Positions 45,901-58,600 of a DNA stretch of 64,000 nucleotides are shown in pieces. Origin of the DNA: Benincasa hispida (Eukaryota > Streptophyta > Magnoliopsida > Cucurbitales > Cucurbitaceae); the NCBI RefSeq assembly GCF_009727055.1, contig NC_052358.1:46401442-46465441 (forward strand), written 5' to 3'. The position numbers were made by a program, and so were the translations under genes. Position 1 is the first letter of the stretch. The number at the start of each line of letters is the position of its first letter. The notes beneath the pieces are model-generated. The model ran no database searches. It had not been told where the DNA came from and saw nothing but the letters and a program-made list of their open reading frames with translations.

Positions 45901-46531
45901 TTAGCACAAATAAATCAAGGAAAATCATGTCTGTAGGGCCTTAAGTAAATGCCTAAACAGCAGGACAATCCCCACAACACAACCACCAATACCATGTTTT
46001 AAAGATCAATGTGTGCGTTACGATCCAACAAAGTTGGAACTACCAGAAGCCCACATCTAAGTTTTAGCGATGAGAAATTAACCAAGTGGATTGACAACGA
46101 AAATTTCCATGATTGGAAAAAATTGACACGAATCGTACAGGGGAACAAACCAGAGGTTGGGAAAATGAGCAGCTCAATGGAAGCCCAGTTCACAATTTCA
46201 CCGATAAAACCAACCAAAACGCATAAAAGAGATAAGCGGGAACTAAGACATAGTGAAGCGCCATACATGAATCACATGATTCAGAACGAATCTACCACGT
46301 AACAAACTCCAAGAAACAAACAGTGGCATATAATTACACATTCGACACGAATATAGGTATAACTAAAGCTATTGGCAATCAGATCCGAAAGAGAATCAGG
46401 AATACGAATCCTCAAAAGGGACGAAGACATACTTGATTGTGAGTAAACAGCGCGAAAACGAGGAAAACGAGAAAGACAATCAAGAGGAGGAGGCATCGTG
46501 GTTGATACAACAAAGAGAATCCTCGAGGCAT
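42917..46531 (-). CDS. CYP21-1: Peptidyl-prolyl cis-trans isomerase, CYP21-1-like cyclophilin
   Basis: Seven exons (minus): 46531-46433, 45320-45242, 44347-44300, 43780-43757, 43676-43494, 43374-43299 and 43079-42917. Phases match throughout; 223 aa. The N-terminus has a hydrophobic segment (14-29), a signal peptide or anchor for the secretory pathway, then an acidic linker and a cyclophilin domain (about 47-213). The main catalytic positions, in human CypA numbering, are present: R104 (R55), F109 (F60), Q112 (Q63), Q160 (Q111), F162 (F113), W170 (W121) and H175 (H126). The A101/A103 equivalents are Val150 and Pro152 (MVNPGPD), a mild departure. The tail [15 protein letters not shown] and the QPRCLLLL start are as I recall for CYP21-1. 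An in-frame upstream ATG at 46750 would add 73 residues unlike the family, so I prefer 46531. It catalyses proline isomerisation in protein folding. Confidence 0.9.
44801..45095 (+). mobile_element. Short LTR-like insertion in cyclophilin intron 2
   Basis: About 295 bp starting TGTGTAAGGCCCTTAATTAG and ending TTTCCTTCACA (TG...CA). It contains GTTACAAATAG and GGGAGAGTCTAGCCCTCTCG, resembling the segment at 41275-41545. It lies antisense to the cyclophilin gene, inside the intron between exons 2 and 3. It could be a solo LTR or TRIM; no clean target duplication was found. Confidence 0.5.
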
Positions 46532-47444
46532 CCTTAACGTGGCTCTCAATTTGTCTCCCCCTTCTTCAAGCTCACGAATTTCTTCATTGTCGGAACTCCA
46601 TGGCGGATCTCGATTCAGCCGTTTCAAGTAATTTGATTGAAAAAGTAGGAAATGCAATGAAAATGTCAGCCGCCGGCTGGAGCGGGAACTCAGTAGCAAT
46701 GCGGTGGAGGCTCTGCAGTGCGAGACAGAGAGAAGTTGAGTCGACTCCACTTTTAATTTGTTTTCCCCTCTATAAATGTGAAATAAATTATAAATTTGGT
46801 ATTTTTAGTTTGGGTATAATTTTAATTTGATTATCATCACCTCCATTTCAAGGTAGAAGATAGCATTGTTTAGAGTTTGGCATTGGAGTCGGAGCGGAGT
46901 GGGAGAGATTTTCGTCCCCGTCCCAATGGGGAATTTAACCGTGGGGATGGGTGTGGAGATTCTTGTTGGGGAAACGGGTCACATTCCCGTTTCTCCGATT
47001 AATTCCCACGGCGATTTCGTTAATTTTCAATATGGGCTAAATTAGTGATAAATTTGGGCTTGGACACTTTAGCTACACTTGGACCCTAAAAAGGTCTGAT
47101 TGACCCCATTCCCAGTCAAACCAGGGATTTGGGGCGAGCCCCACATGAAATTTTACCAACCTAGTGTTGTTAACATAGATCTATATAAAGTTGAATTGAA
47201 TTGAGCCTACAAAATAAAATTAATGTGCTTGGTCTTGTATTGAGTGACATACTATGATACTACCAAACCGATAATAGATATACAATTAAATTTTGATGGA
47301 CAATGTACTATTAGTATTCATTTCTTAGTTGAACAATGAATTGTACTATTACTTTTACTTTTACTTTTAGTACTTTACTTATTAGGGTATAAGTGTATAT
47401 TTATTATTTAGAAAAGACCTAATTATTATTAGGGGATATTCAAA
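46532..47444. other. Upstream region of the cyclophilin gene
   Basis: Contains the 5' UTR and promoter of the minus-strand cyclophilin gene. A GC-richer stretch (46860-47010) has GGGGAT/CCCCGT-type repeats with no open frame that I can name. Confidence 0.35.
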
Positions 47445-47655
47445 AATAGAAAAATAGGAAAAACTATTTACACAAAATAGCAAAATTTTAATCTTCTTTG
47501 ATAGAGGCTGATAGAAATCTATCAATATCTATCAGTGATAGAAACCGATAGAAGTTTATCACTGGTAAACGCTAATAGAAGTCTATCAGTATTTTTTTTT
47601 ACTATTTCTGTAAATAGTTTGACATTTTTTCTATCGGTAAAAATTTTCTTTATTA
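47445..47655 (+). mobile_element. MITE-like TIR element, copy 3
   Basis: The best-preserved copy. Left arm AAACTATTTACACAAAATAG and right arm TACTATTTCTGTAAATAGTT are inverted repeats. The middle has CTATCAATATCTATCAGTGATAG and CTGATAG repeats. It is the same family as 2186 and 14600. Confidence 0.7.
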
Positions 47656-48054
47656 TTATCTAAAAGAAAAAAATATATATAATTTCAATCTACAAAAAAG
47701 CCTATGCCGCCAAATTTTAATTTGAGATAAAAAAAATGGCAAATTCAAAACAAAAATAAAATAAAATTGAAAAAAAAAAGAATAAGGAAAATGACCAACT
47801 AAGTCTAAAACCGAAAACCAAATCAATGTGTGGAACCAATCCAATCAAAATCCAAATAATTGGGTTTGTCATTTATTGGACATCATTTTGGTTCTCTATT
47901 TTATAAAACCAATTGGTTCGGTTTGGATTTTAGTTAGCCCAAAACCGAGAAAACCGAACTGATTATCACCCCTAAGTGTCATAGGTACTTCAACTTTTTT
48001 ACTATTCTCTTTGGGCTCAACTATTCAAGTCTAAGTTGATCTCCTTAATCAACG

Positions 48055-48687
48055 TGTAACGACCCAACTTTCTATTATACCTCTAGGACGTTACTATATG
48101 CATGCATAGGCTTGACAATAAATTTCTCAAAGATAGATTAAATAAAATAAATAATATTTTTATTTCATTAAATAAAACTCAAATAATAAAATCCTGAAAA
48201 CAATGTGTGGGGTACCCTTGACTCACATTTAGAATAAATTGACCAAACAAATGAATTAACAAGTGAATAAATGAAATAACCCAGAGTTTGAAAATGCTAT
48301 ACTCCTAAACCAGATCCTATCAAATAAAATATAAATGCGGAAGTGATAACATGTCCCAATGGCCAGTTCACGGATTCCTTCTACCATTCGTCGATTTATC
48401 TTTACTTTTATCTGAAAGACATAAAGAGAAAATGATGAGTATATAAATATACCCAGTAAGCAACCCATTACTAAATCCACTAGGTGAACTGATAGCCTTC
48501 CTATTGGGAATCAAATGCACAAACGCATCATAAGCATAGGCATAGGCATAGGCATAAGCATAAGGGGCGAACTCAAAGGCACACTTTCATAGGTGGTGAC
48601 CCTGGAGGGATACAGTCATAAACATAAGTGGAGAACCCAAGGGAACGTTGAACATAAGCATAGGGTGTGAACCTAAAGGCTTAAAAT
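48055..48687 (-). mobile_element. Ty3-type LTR fragment
   Basis: Starts TGTAACGACCCAACTTTC, CCTCTAGGACGTTAC, the same style as the complement of the solo LTR end at 25797 (TGTAACGACCCGACCCCC). It is cut at 48687 by LTR B. It includes a (GCATAG)n-like run at about 48523-48562. Confidence 0.6.
48523..48562. repeat. GCATAG hexamer repeat
   Basis: Six or so units of CATAGG/CATAAG in tandem within the LTR fragment. Confidence 0.85.
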
Positions 48688-50435
48688 TGAAGGAACTCTT
48701 AAACAAGAGTATCCATGAGCGGGTTCGGATCTTTCTGACTTCATTGTGACCGAATTACCACATATACATTCTAACAAATAGATATGCATTGTAACACTAA
48801 TTATAGGCATGCTTTAACAATTAGAATACAAAAGACTAAGTAACGTACCAGTTGAAGACAATCTTCACTCGAACACAGTCCAACGAAAGTGCACTCCTCA
48901 ACCCTTCTTATCGCCCAGCAATCAGTTGCCTAACAACACCATGGTCGTCTACACGATCGGTAGCGCACGAACCAACAGCAACCGGGGAAGATACCACTAC
49001 TTGAAGCCTTTAGTATTCTTGGAGTGAGAATCCAAAGAGTGGACTTTGATGGAATTGATAGAGGTAGGAGGAAAAGACGATCGTTTAGTACGAATAAGCA
49101 AGTGGGAGATAGTAGATGACTATCGTATAGTCGGGTGCTTATCGTTTAGAGAAAGGTACACGATCGTGTAGGTTTGATATTAAGTGATCGTCTAGCAAAA
49201 GGTAAGTGATCGTTTAGGTCTGCTCGGCGCACTAAGCGATCGTTTAGGACGATGGGCGCTATCGTATAGGCTTTCAACATTAAGCGATCATGTCCCTCCC
49301 GTGTGGCGACATGGGGGCGAAAAAAGGAAAGAGAGGGATGGGGTTTCTCTCGCTTTTGGCATAGCGGGCCCCCAGCGGGAGGATTTACACCATTAGCGAT
49401 TTTCTTGCGTATCCTACAAAATGAAACCAATTTTCATTTTATTCTTCAGTTACAAGAACCAAATTCGATTTTCCAACTTTCGCACGATTCCGGAGAAATT
49501 CTCGGCCAATTATCTCACAACCAACTAATTAATTAAATAATGAATATAATCATATTATATTCTTAACATATAGTTTGATATCATATATCTACTATAGTAA
49601 TTTCTCCTCTACTTATTATAAATCATATTTATATCCAATTTCCTCCAAAATAATGTATCTCATACATTTAGTCAATTATATCATAGATAATTAACCAGTT
49701 CAATTATATCATATATAATCGAACTCTCTCTTGTCAATTTGAACATTTCAAACTGACCCAAAAACTTATTCTCAAATTTATCCAAACTACCAAGGAGACC
49801 TTATGGACTTGTGGCTCGAAACTCCAACGATACGTGAATAACTGAATAAACTCTTTAGCCATGAGATCCACCATCTGTTAACTGCCAAGCATTCTACTAA
49901 AAACTAACAGTTGAACTCTTCTTACCATAGATATATTTTTGTGTCCATCGGATATAACCAATTATGAGTACGATGACCCTTCACAGATGCTCGTAAGTAC
50001 AGCTGGGCCAATTTACTGTTTTGCCCTTGTAGTTACATCTCACTCCTTAAGTACCACTGATTCCTCTAATGAACAATACAACATAGTCCAACTATGTATG
50101 AACACCTCTCGGGCCAAGAGAAGGTATGTGGCGCCACATCAGTCAAGCCCTGAAATCAGCCCTTAAGGGAGCTATTTATCTACTTGCCCCTGCTTCGGGG
50201 AAGGATTGAATTTCATCTTGTGTAGCTAAGTTCCCAGCTCCCAAATTAGACGAATCCTCAAAGTGGTAGATTTGAGTCGGTGACCTGGCCACTCACACCC
50301 ATGCAAATCAAAGGACCGCCCTCAATGACAGGAGTTCCCAACTCACTCAGGATTGAGATCATGTTACCTATGGTCATCATAGTGAAGTGAAGTCTCTATC
50401 ATGAACAGTGTTATATAACGAGACGTTAACACTAT
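48688..50435 (-). mobile_element. LTR B copy, truncated on the right
   Basis: Begins TGAAGGAACTCTTAAACAAG, with the CGATCG cluster at 49075-49290, then the same landmark order as 31449-33587. It ends at ACGAGACGTTAACACT, about 300-400 bp short of the expected terminus, where sequence leading to Copia LTR C starts. Confidence 0.78.
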
Positions 50436-50449
50436 AAGAGTTAGATAAC

Positions 50450-52213
50450 ATGTAGGGGAAGTATCAAGGATCCATAAGCATCCAAATTCATTAATTTTGG
50501 CAGAAACTAAAGCATGCTCTTCTAAAGTAAGGGTTTTAAGATCATATCTTTGAAGAACTCTTCAAGAACTTGATCAATCTGCAGTAGTCTTCACCAAAGA
50601 TTACCGTGAACCACCTCACGATCTTTCCCACTATCCTCTTGGAGCTTTAGACCGAGTTGTGGGACTCAAGAACAGCTTGAAACGATGAAGAACAATGAAT
50701 AACTCACAACAACTCACTTTGAAGAATTCTTTCTTCTCACTGAAATTTTCTCTCAAAATTTTTGTGTTATGCATGCCCTCAACTCACTCCAATCTTCTTT
50801 ATTTATTGCAGACGAACATGCAAAGAAGAGAAATGCATGGCTTGCAGCTAATGCTTGGAGTATTAATGAAGAGAAAAAAATGAGCTTTGTGTGAGCATGA
50901 AGAAGATGATATTGGAAAATCAACATTTTCCATTTTAACCATGCAAACCGATTTTTCAAATTTTCTTTTGAAATCAAAATTTGATTTCAAAAACCATTTT
51001 GATTTATAAAATTAAAAAATAATTTTCTAAAATTAATTTCATAAATTAATTTAATATCAAATATTAAATTATTTTTGCACAATAATCATCTTCATATATT
51101 TAAATCATATTTAAATATATATTCTCCTATTCCATTTAATTTGAACATTTCAAATTAATTTCTCAAGCTACTCTAAAGCTTAACCATTTATGAACTAGTA
51201 GGGGGACCTCGCGGACCTACAGATCATGGATTCCAACGATTCGAGATTAATCGGCTAAACTCATTAGTTCAATCTAACCCGCATTCATTAACTAATGGGA
51301 CACTCCACTATAGCCCATAATTGAACTCCCCTCACTGTAAATATATTATGTCCACTTAATAACCATAATCAGTAAGTCGATCCTTCACAGGTTGTTCGTA
51401 GTCACAGCTAGGTCAAAATTACCGTTTTACCCTTGTGAATACAACTTGTTCCTTGAGTTCCTATTGACCTTCTAATGAACAATTCTGATTCATAATCTCT
51501 AGGAATCAAATCTTCTCTCTATCATGAGAAGGCGGGGCCCCGATTGTTTAAGACCTAGAATCAGTACTTAAGAGAACAACCTATCTGCTAACCCTAAATA
51601 GGGTAGGAGTGAATTCCATCTTGCAAGGCTATGTCCCCAGCTATTCATCCGGTCTTATCCCCAAAATGGGAAGTTTATTGAGCAGTGTTGTTGGATTACT
51701 CTCATCATTTGCATATCAAAGAATAATCCCGAACAAACAAGAGTTCATAGCTAGCTCAGGATTAAGATCGAGTTAACCTAGGTTATTTGATAAATGAAAT
51801 AGTCAGTTTTAATAGTAAAAGGTCGTTATAAAGAAAAATGACTATTTTTGTGGTCTAGTCTATATGCAAACTCATTGCATAGGATGCCTCCACTCACATG
51901 TCTCAACCTGAACGATTTGTGGATCACATCGTTTGTAGCACTTTACAACTTCTTGTAACAACTATAGAGTGGGCTGCATCCAATTGTGTTATCAAGATGA
52001 GATACCCAATTTCATCCATATACTTATTAGACCATTTAGGTTATATACTGTCAACTTGATCCTGTTTATGTCACTACATAAAGTTACAGTATTCAGACTA
52101 TAGCCAAGGATACGTTTATTGGATTTTCATAATAAGATGCAAAATCAACAAGTCATTATTATTGATAAATAGAATGTTTAACACGAACTGCGAGTTCTAG
52201 GACATTCCCAACG
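50450..52213 (-). mobile_element. 3' LTR of Copia element C
   Basis: Lies immediately downstream (minus strand) of the polypurine tract and the RNase H domain. The minus-strand start reads GTTGGGAATGTCCTAGAACT, with the expected TG altered to CG. The other end is near TGTAGGGGAAG at 50450 (approximate). The landmark order (GGATTCCAACGATTCGAG, TCCTTCACAGG, ATCTTGCAAGGC) is related to, but clearly different from, LTRs A and B. Confidence 0.7.
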
Positions 52214-52224
52214 ATCTCCCACTT
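52214..52224 (-). promoter_or_regulatory. Polypurine tract of Copia element C
   Basis: The minus strand reads AAGTGGGAGAT directly before the LTR start, the usual plus-strand priming site for LTR retrotransposons. Confidence 0.7.
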
Positions 52225-52453
52225 AGACTAAAACTCCAGTGAGAACAAATATATATACAATATAATGTTGAGAAAAATAATGGGAAAAATATAATAAACT
52301 AGGGCATCTATATTACCATAGATATTCTCCCACTTGCCCTAGATTACACTACTCGGAGTCCTAGTCCAACTAGGTGGCCCTAAAAAACTTTAGCCGAGAG
52401 AGCCTTTGTGAATGGATCAGCAAGGTTGTTTTCAAAGGCAATCTTTGTAACGA

Positions 52454-53770
52454 TCACATCTCCTCTGTGTACGATCTCTTGATGAGATGATACTTTCTTT
52501 CAATGTGTTTTCCACATTTGTGACTCTTGGGTTCCTTTGAGTTGGCAACTGCACCACTGTTGTCACAATACAGTGTGATAGGCAGGTGCATATTTGGAAC
52601 GACTTCCAAACCAGCCAAGAATTTGTATAGCCATATTACTTCCTTAGCAGCTTTGCATGCAGCTACGTATTCCGCTTCCATAGTGGAGTTAGCGATACAA
52701 CTTTGCTTGATGCTTCTCCAAACCATAACTCCTCTGTTAAGAGTGAAAACTGATCCTGAGGTAGATTTCTTGGAATCTACGTCAGTCTGAAAATCAGATG
52801 CAGTGTATCCTGTAAGAATCAAATCCTTAGGTCCATAGACAAGCATATAGTTCCTCGTTCTCCTTAGATACTTGAGGATATTTTTTTACAGCGGTCCAAT
52901 GACCGTGTCCTGGATTGGATTGGAACTTGCTGACGATTCCATCTGCAAAACAACATGCAGGTGGTGTACACAACCATACGTACATTCAAACTCCTAATTG
53001 CAGATGCATATGGAATTATGTTCATCTCCTCAACTTCTTGAGGTGTCTTGGACATTGTTCCTTTGACAAATGAATCCCATGCCTGAAAGGTAATAAACCT
53101 TTCTTTGGAATTTTGCGTATTATACCTTGACAACATCTTGTCTATATAAGATGCCTGAGATAGTGCCAATGTTCTATTTTTTTCGGTTCCGAAAGATTTG
53201 TACTCCTAGAATATATTGAAACATCACCAAATATTTCATTTGGAACTGTGTTGCTAACCATCTCTTTACGTCAGCAAGAAAACTTGTCTCATTCCCAATG
53301 AGCAAGATATCATCAACATATAGAACTAAGAATGTTACCGTTTTGTTGACTATTTTCTTATATACACAAGATTTGTCAATGTTCTGTTCAAAGCCATAAG
53401 ATTTGATTGTAGTATCAAATCTTATATTCCAGGATATGGATGCTTATTTCAACCCATAAATGGATCGATTAAGCTTACAGGCTTTCTATTCCTGTCCTTT
53501 TTCGATGAACCCCTCTGGTTGAGACATAAAAATACTTTCATCAAGGTAGCTATTTAGAAAATCTGTCTTGACATCCATTTTCCATATCTCATAGTCATAA
53601 TATGTGACAATGGCAAGAAGTATTCTTATTGATTTGATCATGGAAACAGGAGAAAAAGTTTCTTCATAATCAACTTCTTCTCTTTGGGTAAAACCATTTT
53701 CCACGATTTTGGTTTTATAGATCTGTACCTTGCCAGTTTGGTCTCATTTTCTCTTGTAGAACCATTTACA
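52454..53770 (-). pseudogene. Copia element C reverse transcriptase-RNase H remnant
   Basis: RT begins near 53770 with the EEVDYEETFSPV region, then WKMDVKTDFLN (the first catalytic Asp region). LYVDDILLIG (about 53320) keeps the YVDD box. RNase H follows (52846-52454) with GYTASDFQTDVDSKKSTSG, STMEAEYVA and LYCDNSGA. Frameshifts and stops near 53200, 52980 and 52880 split the frame, so no single protein can be made. Confidence 0.9.
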
Positions 53771-54286
53771 ACCTATAGGTGTTACCTCATGTGGTTGATC
53801 TATAAGTTCCCAGACTGAGTTGAAGTACCTACACTCCATTTCATCGTCCATGGTTTTTATCCATTGTTCCCTGTCGACATCTTCCATTGCCTTCTTAAAG
53901 GTTAATGGATCCTTTAAACCATCATCTTGTATGATGTTTTAAGCTTCTGTTAAACCCATGTAGCGTTCATATTGTTGAATAATCCTCCCACTATGATGAG
54001 GCATCCTCAACTCTTGGGATGGACGTCAGGGGACAACAACCATTGTTGATGGACCAGCTTGATCAACAACTCTTGTTGATCTTTCTGTAGTATCTTTAGA
54101 AAGTTCTTGCAATATTAGTTTATTGCGAGGTAGATGATTTTAATATGATCCTCTTCCAAGAACGTAGCATTTTTCGATACAAATACTCTATCTTCTTGGG
54201 GATCATAAAAACAATCCTCCTTTTGTTTCTTTGGGGTATCCTACAAATAGGCATAGTTTTGAACGTGTTTCCAATTTTTTAGGATT

Positions 54287-55050
54287 CTATACCAACACGT
54301 GTGCTGGATAACCCCAGATATGGAAATGACGTAAACTCGTTTTGCGTCTTTTCCATAATTCATATGGTGTTTTTGAAACACTTTTAGATGGAACAACGTT
54401 CAAAATAAATACTACAGTCTGTGCTACATACCCCCAAAAGGATTGAGGTAACTGAGCATAACTCATCATAGACCAAACCATGTCCAACAAAGTTCGATTT
54501 CTCCTTTTTGCAACACCGTTTTGTTGTGGTGTTCTAGGTGTTGTGAGTTGGGATTGAATTCCATGATTTACTAGATAGTTCTGGAATTGCAAATCCATAT
54601 ATTCACCACCTCGATCAAAACGAAGTGTTTTAATTCTTTTACTTAACATATTTTCAGTTTCAACCTTAAATGCTTCGAACTTTTCAAGAGTTTCAGACTT
54701 ATGACTGATTAAGTAAATATAGCCATATCGAGAGTAATCGTCAATAAAACTGACGAAGTACTAATATCCTCCTTGAGCTTTAACATTCATCGGACCACAT
54801 AGGTCTGAATGTATAAGTTCAAGAGGTTCTTTGGCACGAAGACCTTTGTCAGAAAAAAAAAATCTTTTTATCATTTTTCCCTCAAGACATGATTTGCATG
54901 GAGGTAGGGATCTGTCTTCTTACTGAATTAGATGATCGTTTTTTACTAATCTCTCAATCCTATTGAGATTAATGTGACTAAGCCTGAGGTGCCAAAGATA
55001 GGCGTTAAGAGAAAATTTTCGCTTTTTATTATGAGTCTCAGCCGTTTTAA
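54287..55050 (-). pseudogene. Copia element C integrase remnant
   Basis: The pre-integrase HLRLSHINLNRIERL and zinc-binding CKSCLEGKMIKR region is followed by an HSDLCGPMNVKA-type Asp, a DDYSRYGY Asp and GGEYMDLQF Glu (D,D-E present). TPQQNGV and WGYPAHVLV follow. Stop codons occur at several positions between 54750 and 54950. The last part (54649-54287) is one open frame. Confidence 0.88.
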
Positions 55051-55089
55051 ACATCTTTATATTTAAAATGGCTTTTTCTTTGGTTGGTT

Positions 55090-55617
55090 TTAATATGTAT
55101 AAGTTGCTATCAAGTCTTGCAGAACAGATATGTACCCTCTTGAATAAACAAACACTTCATTACATTCAAAAGATATATTGTACGTATTTTCTAACACAAA
55201 GGAAATGGAGATTAGATTTATTTTCATATTTGGTACATAGAACACATTCTTAAGCAAGATAAAAGAATCTCCAAAAAATAACTTCACATCTCCCACTACT
55301 TCAGCTGAAATGACTTCACATGTTCCCACCTTGAAAGTCATCTCAAATTCAAAAAGTCTTCTCCAAGAACTAGTTTCCTATAGAAAAGTACAAACATTAT
55401 TAGTGGGGCCTGAATCCAATATCTAGGTAAGGTGAGAATTTTCTACTATACATTTTCAACAACCAATAAATCATATTTACCTTGTTTAGCCTTTTCTGCT
55501 TTCTTATTAGCCAGATATTTTGGGTAGTTTCGTTTCCAATGCCCAACCTCTCCACAATGGAAACGCTTTCCTTTAGGAGTTTTGTTTTTGTTTTTGTTTT
55601 CAGTGGCTTTCTTTTTT
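55090..55617 (-). pseudogene. Copia element C zinc knuckle and protease remnant
   Basis: A gag zinc knuckle (FHCGEVGHWKRNYP) has lost its first and last Cys. The protease reads ILDSGPTNN (DSGA changed to DSGP) next to a stop in place of the usual Trp. The stretch 55341-55090 encodes the downstream VFYVPNMKINLISI region. The rest of gag and the 5' LTR are missing: another LTR abuts at 55618. Confidence 0.8.
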
Positions 55618-58600
55618 TGTCATACCCTGCCCCGAGCCCGCCTCCTGAGCTTGAGGAGAGGCGTGAGGGACTGCAGATACCACCCTTTTGTGATACCTAT
55701 TGCCCGTATGAACCTCTTTATTCTCAGTGAACTTTAAGCCAAAGATGTAATCAACAATTATTTGACTAACTCATTTTATTATCAACAACATAGCGTTTCT
55801 ACAACATTCAGGCTTAACTACAAAGTTTACATTAATGACTCTAAAGGCGTGTGGCTTGTGGCAGATCTTGACCTTAGCAGCACCTTGGAACTCCTCAACC
55901 TACGCTATCTGGGGGGGAGGGACATATAAAACATGGAAAACGTAAGCTACAAAGCTCAATGAGTGGCAGCTTTATACAAACATAAGTTTGATTTTAGAAA
56001 TTCATCTTTGGGAAAACAATTCCACAATCAACAACAATCACATAACAAAACATAATCTCCCCAGCCTGTCAGCTGGACAACCCTAGCATGATTATATATC
56101 TTTCCCGGGTATTCTCCGCGAATAACCCGCGATGACCAACATGGACACAAGCTCAATACCCTATAACCCGTCGACTGTGCACATGTCGACATTTCTTGTT
56201 AGACAGACTTGGGTACGCTGACAATCTCAGCCAGATACTCTGAAAATCCTAGCCAAGCATCCCACCAAGCATGCTAACAATATCCTGGGTATGAATCCCA
56301 TTTCCTAATGCAAATATACACACATTGTGACAACAACAACAATCAAATATCCAGACAAAACACATTTTTTCATCATGCCAATATTTCAAATACAACCTAT
56401 ATATATAATCATATATGTATCTATATAGAAATCAACCATACAAACGATGGAACAACCATTCACCTTGGTTGGTTAGGAACTTTTCTCTCCGAAGTTCCTT
56501 AGGTTTCCTTGGTTTTCCTTTTTGAACCCTAAATTCCAGATTCAATTATAAGCTTAGATTACTCATAGTTCTAGACCTTATTTTAAGATACTTCCTTCTG
56601 TAAACATGTTCTAAATTGTCTCAAGAAGCTTACCTTAAAATATTAGCTCAGAACCTCTCGTAGTTTGGCCAAAATCCTCAAATCATTAATATTGGCCCAA
56701 GCTTACCCGACAACTCAACCCTTCCTAGTTTTCAGGTGGCTTTGGAATCACTCCACACGCACGAGTAGTCTGGGAGAACTTCTCATCCCAAGTTAATGCT
56801 ACTTCCAGATCTTACTGCCCGCCAGCATCTCCTCCTCTTGGAATCACTTGACCAACGCATGGTTTTGCTACCAATACATACATTCCTTCATCAATTGCAT
56901 AGTCTCCTCACAATCGGCCCTCATACACTCTTCCTAATGTTCTTTGAAGAGAATTTGAGTTATGATCTAAAGAGAAGTCCTAGGCTCTATTTATAGGTGT
57001 CCAAAGTCCTTCCAAGGCCGACACCTCCTGCTTGGCTGCATGTCCAGGCGTCCCTTCTTCCTTTTTCCAACGTAGCTCTTTGCCACCTCCAGCTTGAAGT
57101 GTTAACTTATCCTTCATCCAGCTCAACCTAATCGGTTTGCAAGCTCTTTGGTGCATCCACCTCCTATTTTGAGTTGTCCTCCTCATGCACACTTCCTTTG
57201 CATGAAGTCTACCTCCTACTAATCTTAACTTAACCCTTTCTCGGTTAGCCATCATCAGCCCATGGCTTTCTCATCAACGCATCACTTAAGCCATACTAAA
57301 CTCAAAACATTACAAGTCCTTGGCTGCATATCCTTCTCTTTCGCATGGCTTACCTTTGGCTCATGCACTCGACTAGGATTATGACTAACACTCTTCCAAT
57401 GCATACTATTAGCCTTGTCCTATGCGCCCATATAGCCTTGGATGTCCTTGGCACATAGCACATTACCAATGCATAACAACCCTTGGGTTAATCTAGGTCT
57501 CAACTCAACACCTCATGGTATAGCTTACCATCGCCTAGCCTCTTGCTAATGCATCCCCTATGACAAATGCTAATATGTCCTTGTTGCTTGTCAACATCCT
57601 TAGTCTCTTGCTCAAGACCAACGCACACTAACCTCCTAAGCCTTATGTACCGTTAGCCTTAGCAATGCAAAGACATTTCACCATGCGTTCACCATGGCTT
57701 GTCCTATCGCCTAACTCATCGCCTAGCTCTTCAGCTCATCATCTAGCTCTTTAGCTCATTGCCTAGCTTATCATCTAGTACTACTACCACTCATCATCCA
57801 ACGCACAGCCCATCGCATAGTGCCTATGCAAAAAGCATAGCATACAACCTACTGTACAACTCTTGCTCATCGTGCAGATCTTGTATCTATCACTTAGCTC
57901 CAACGCCCCATTGTATAGCTCAATTGTTTAGTAAACGATCTCGCTCCCAACGATCGCGCGCATAGTCTATCGCTTAGTTGCTGCGTTTATCGTGTAGTGT
58001 TGATGCCCATCGTCTAGTGCAACATCTCTATCGTCTAGCGCATCATGACTATCGTCTAACGCCCATCGCGTAGTGCTATCGCCCAAAGTCATCGTCTAGC
58101 ACTGATGTCGATTGTGCAAAGCCAATACCCCATCACTTAATGTTATCACCCATCGCATAGCGCTATCGTTTAACACGACTCTTCGCACCATCTAGCGCTG
58201 CATTGTGTCGCATGATCGCCTACTGCATCGCTTAGCTCCGTGCATTGCTACACGATCGTCTATCACATCGCTTACATGATCACATACCTCATCATGTAGC
58301 GTCGCTCATTTGCTACACGCTCGTCCAACGCCGCGCAACTCCCAACGCCCAGTGCCCATGCCCGCGCACACTTGAGGCTGCTGCATCTTTGCTAACCTCT
58401 CAAGACATTGTTGCCGCATGCCTTCCTACGCATAGCTTTTCTCTTGGCCATATCTTAGCTACTTTCAACGCCTAAATAACCTCTCAAATGTTCATGGCCA
58501 ACGACGACAACAAACACTTAGCCATTTTCCAGCCTCCAACGCATGGGTTATACTTAGCCAAACTTTACTAGTTTAAGGCTTATCTCAAAGCTACTTAACA

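Noticed and set aside
46433..46750. Longer N-terminus for the cyclophilin from the upstream ATG at 46750
   Set aside because: In frame, but the extra 73 residues do not resemble the CYP21-1 family, while the 46531 start gives the typical short arginine-hydrophobic N-terminus. Not fully excluded.
57759..58475. Ser/His/Arg-rich frames in the ATCGTCTAG block
   Set aside because: Short-motif repetition keeps frames open; no start context, domain or conservation.
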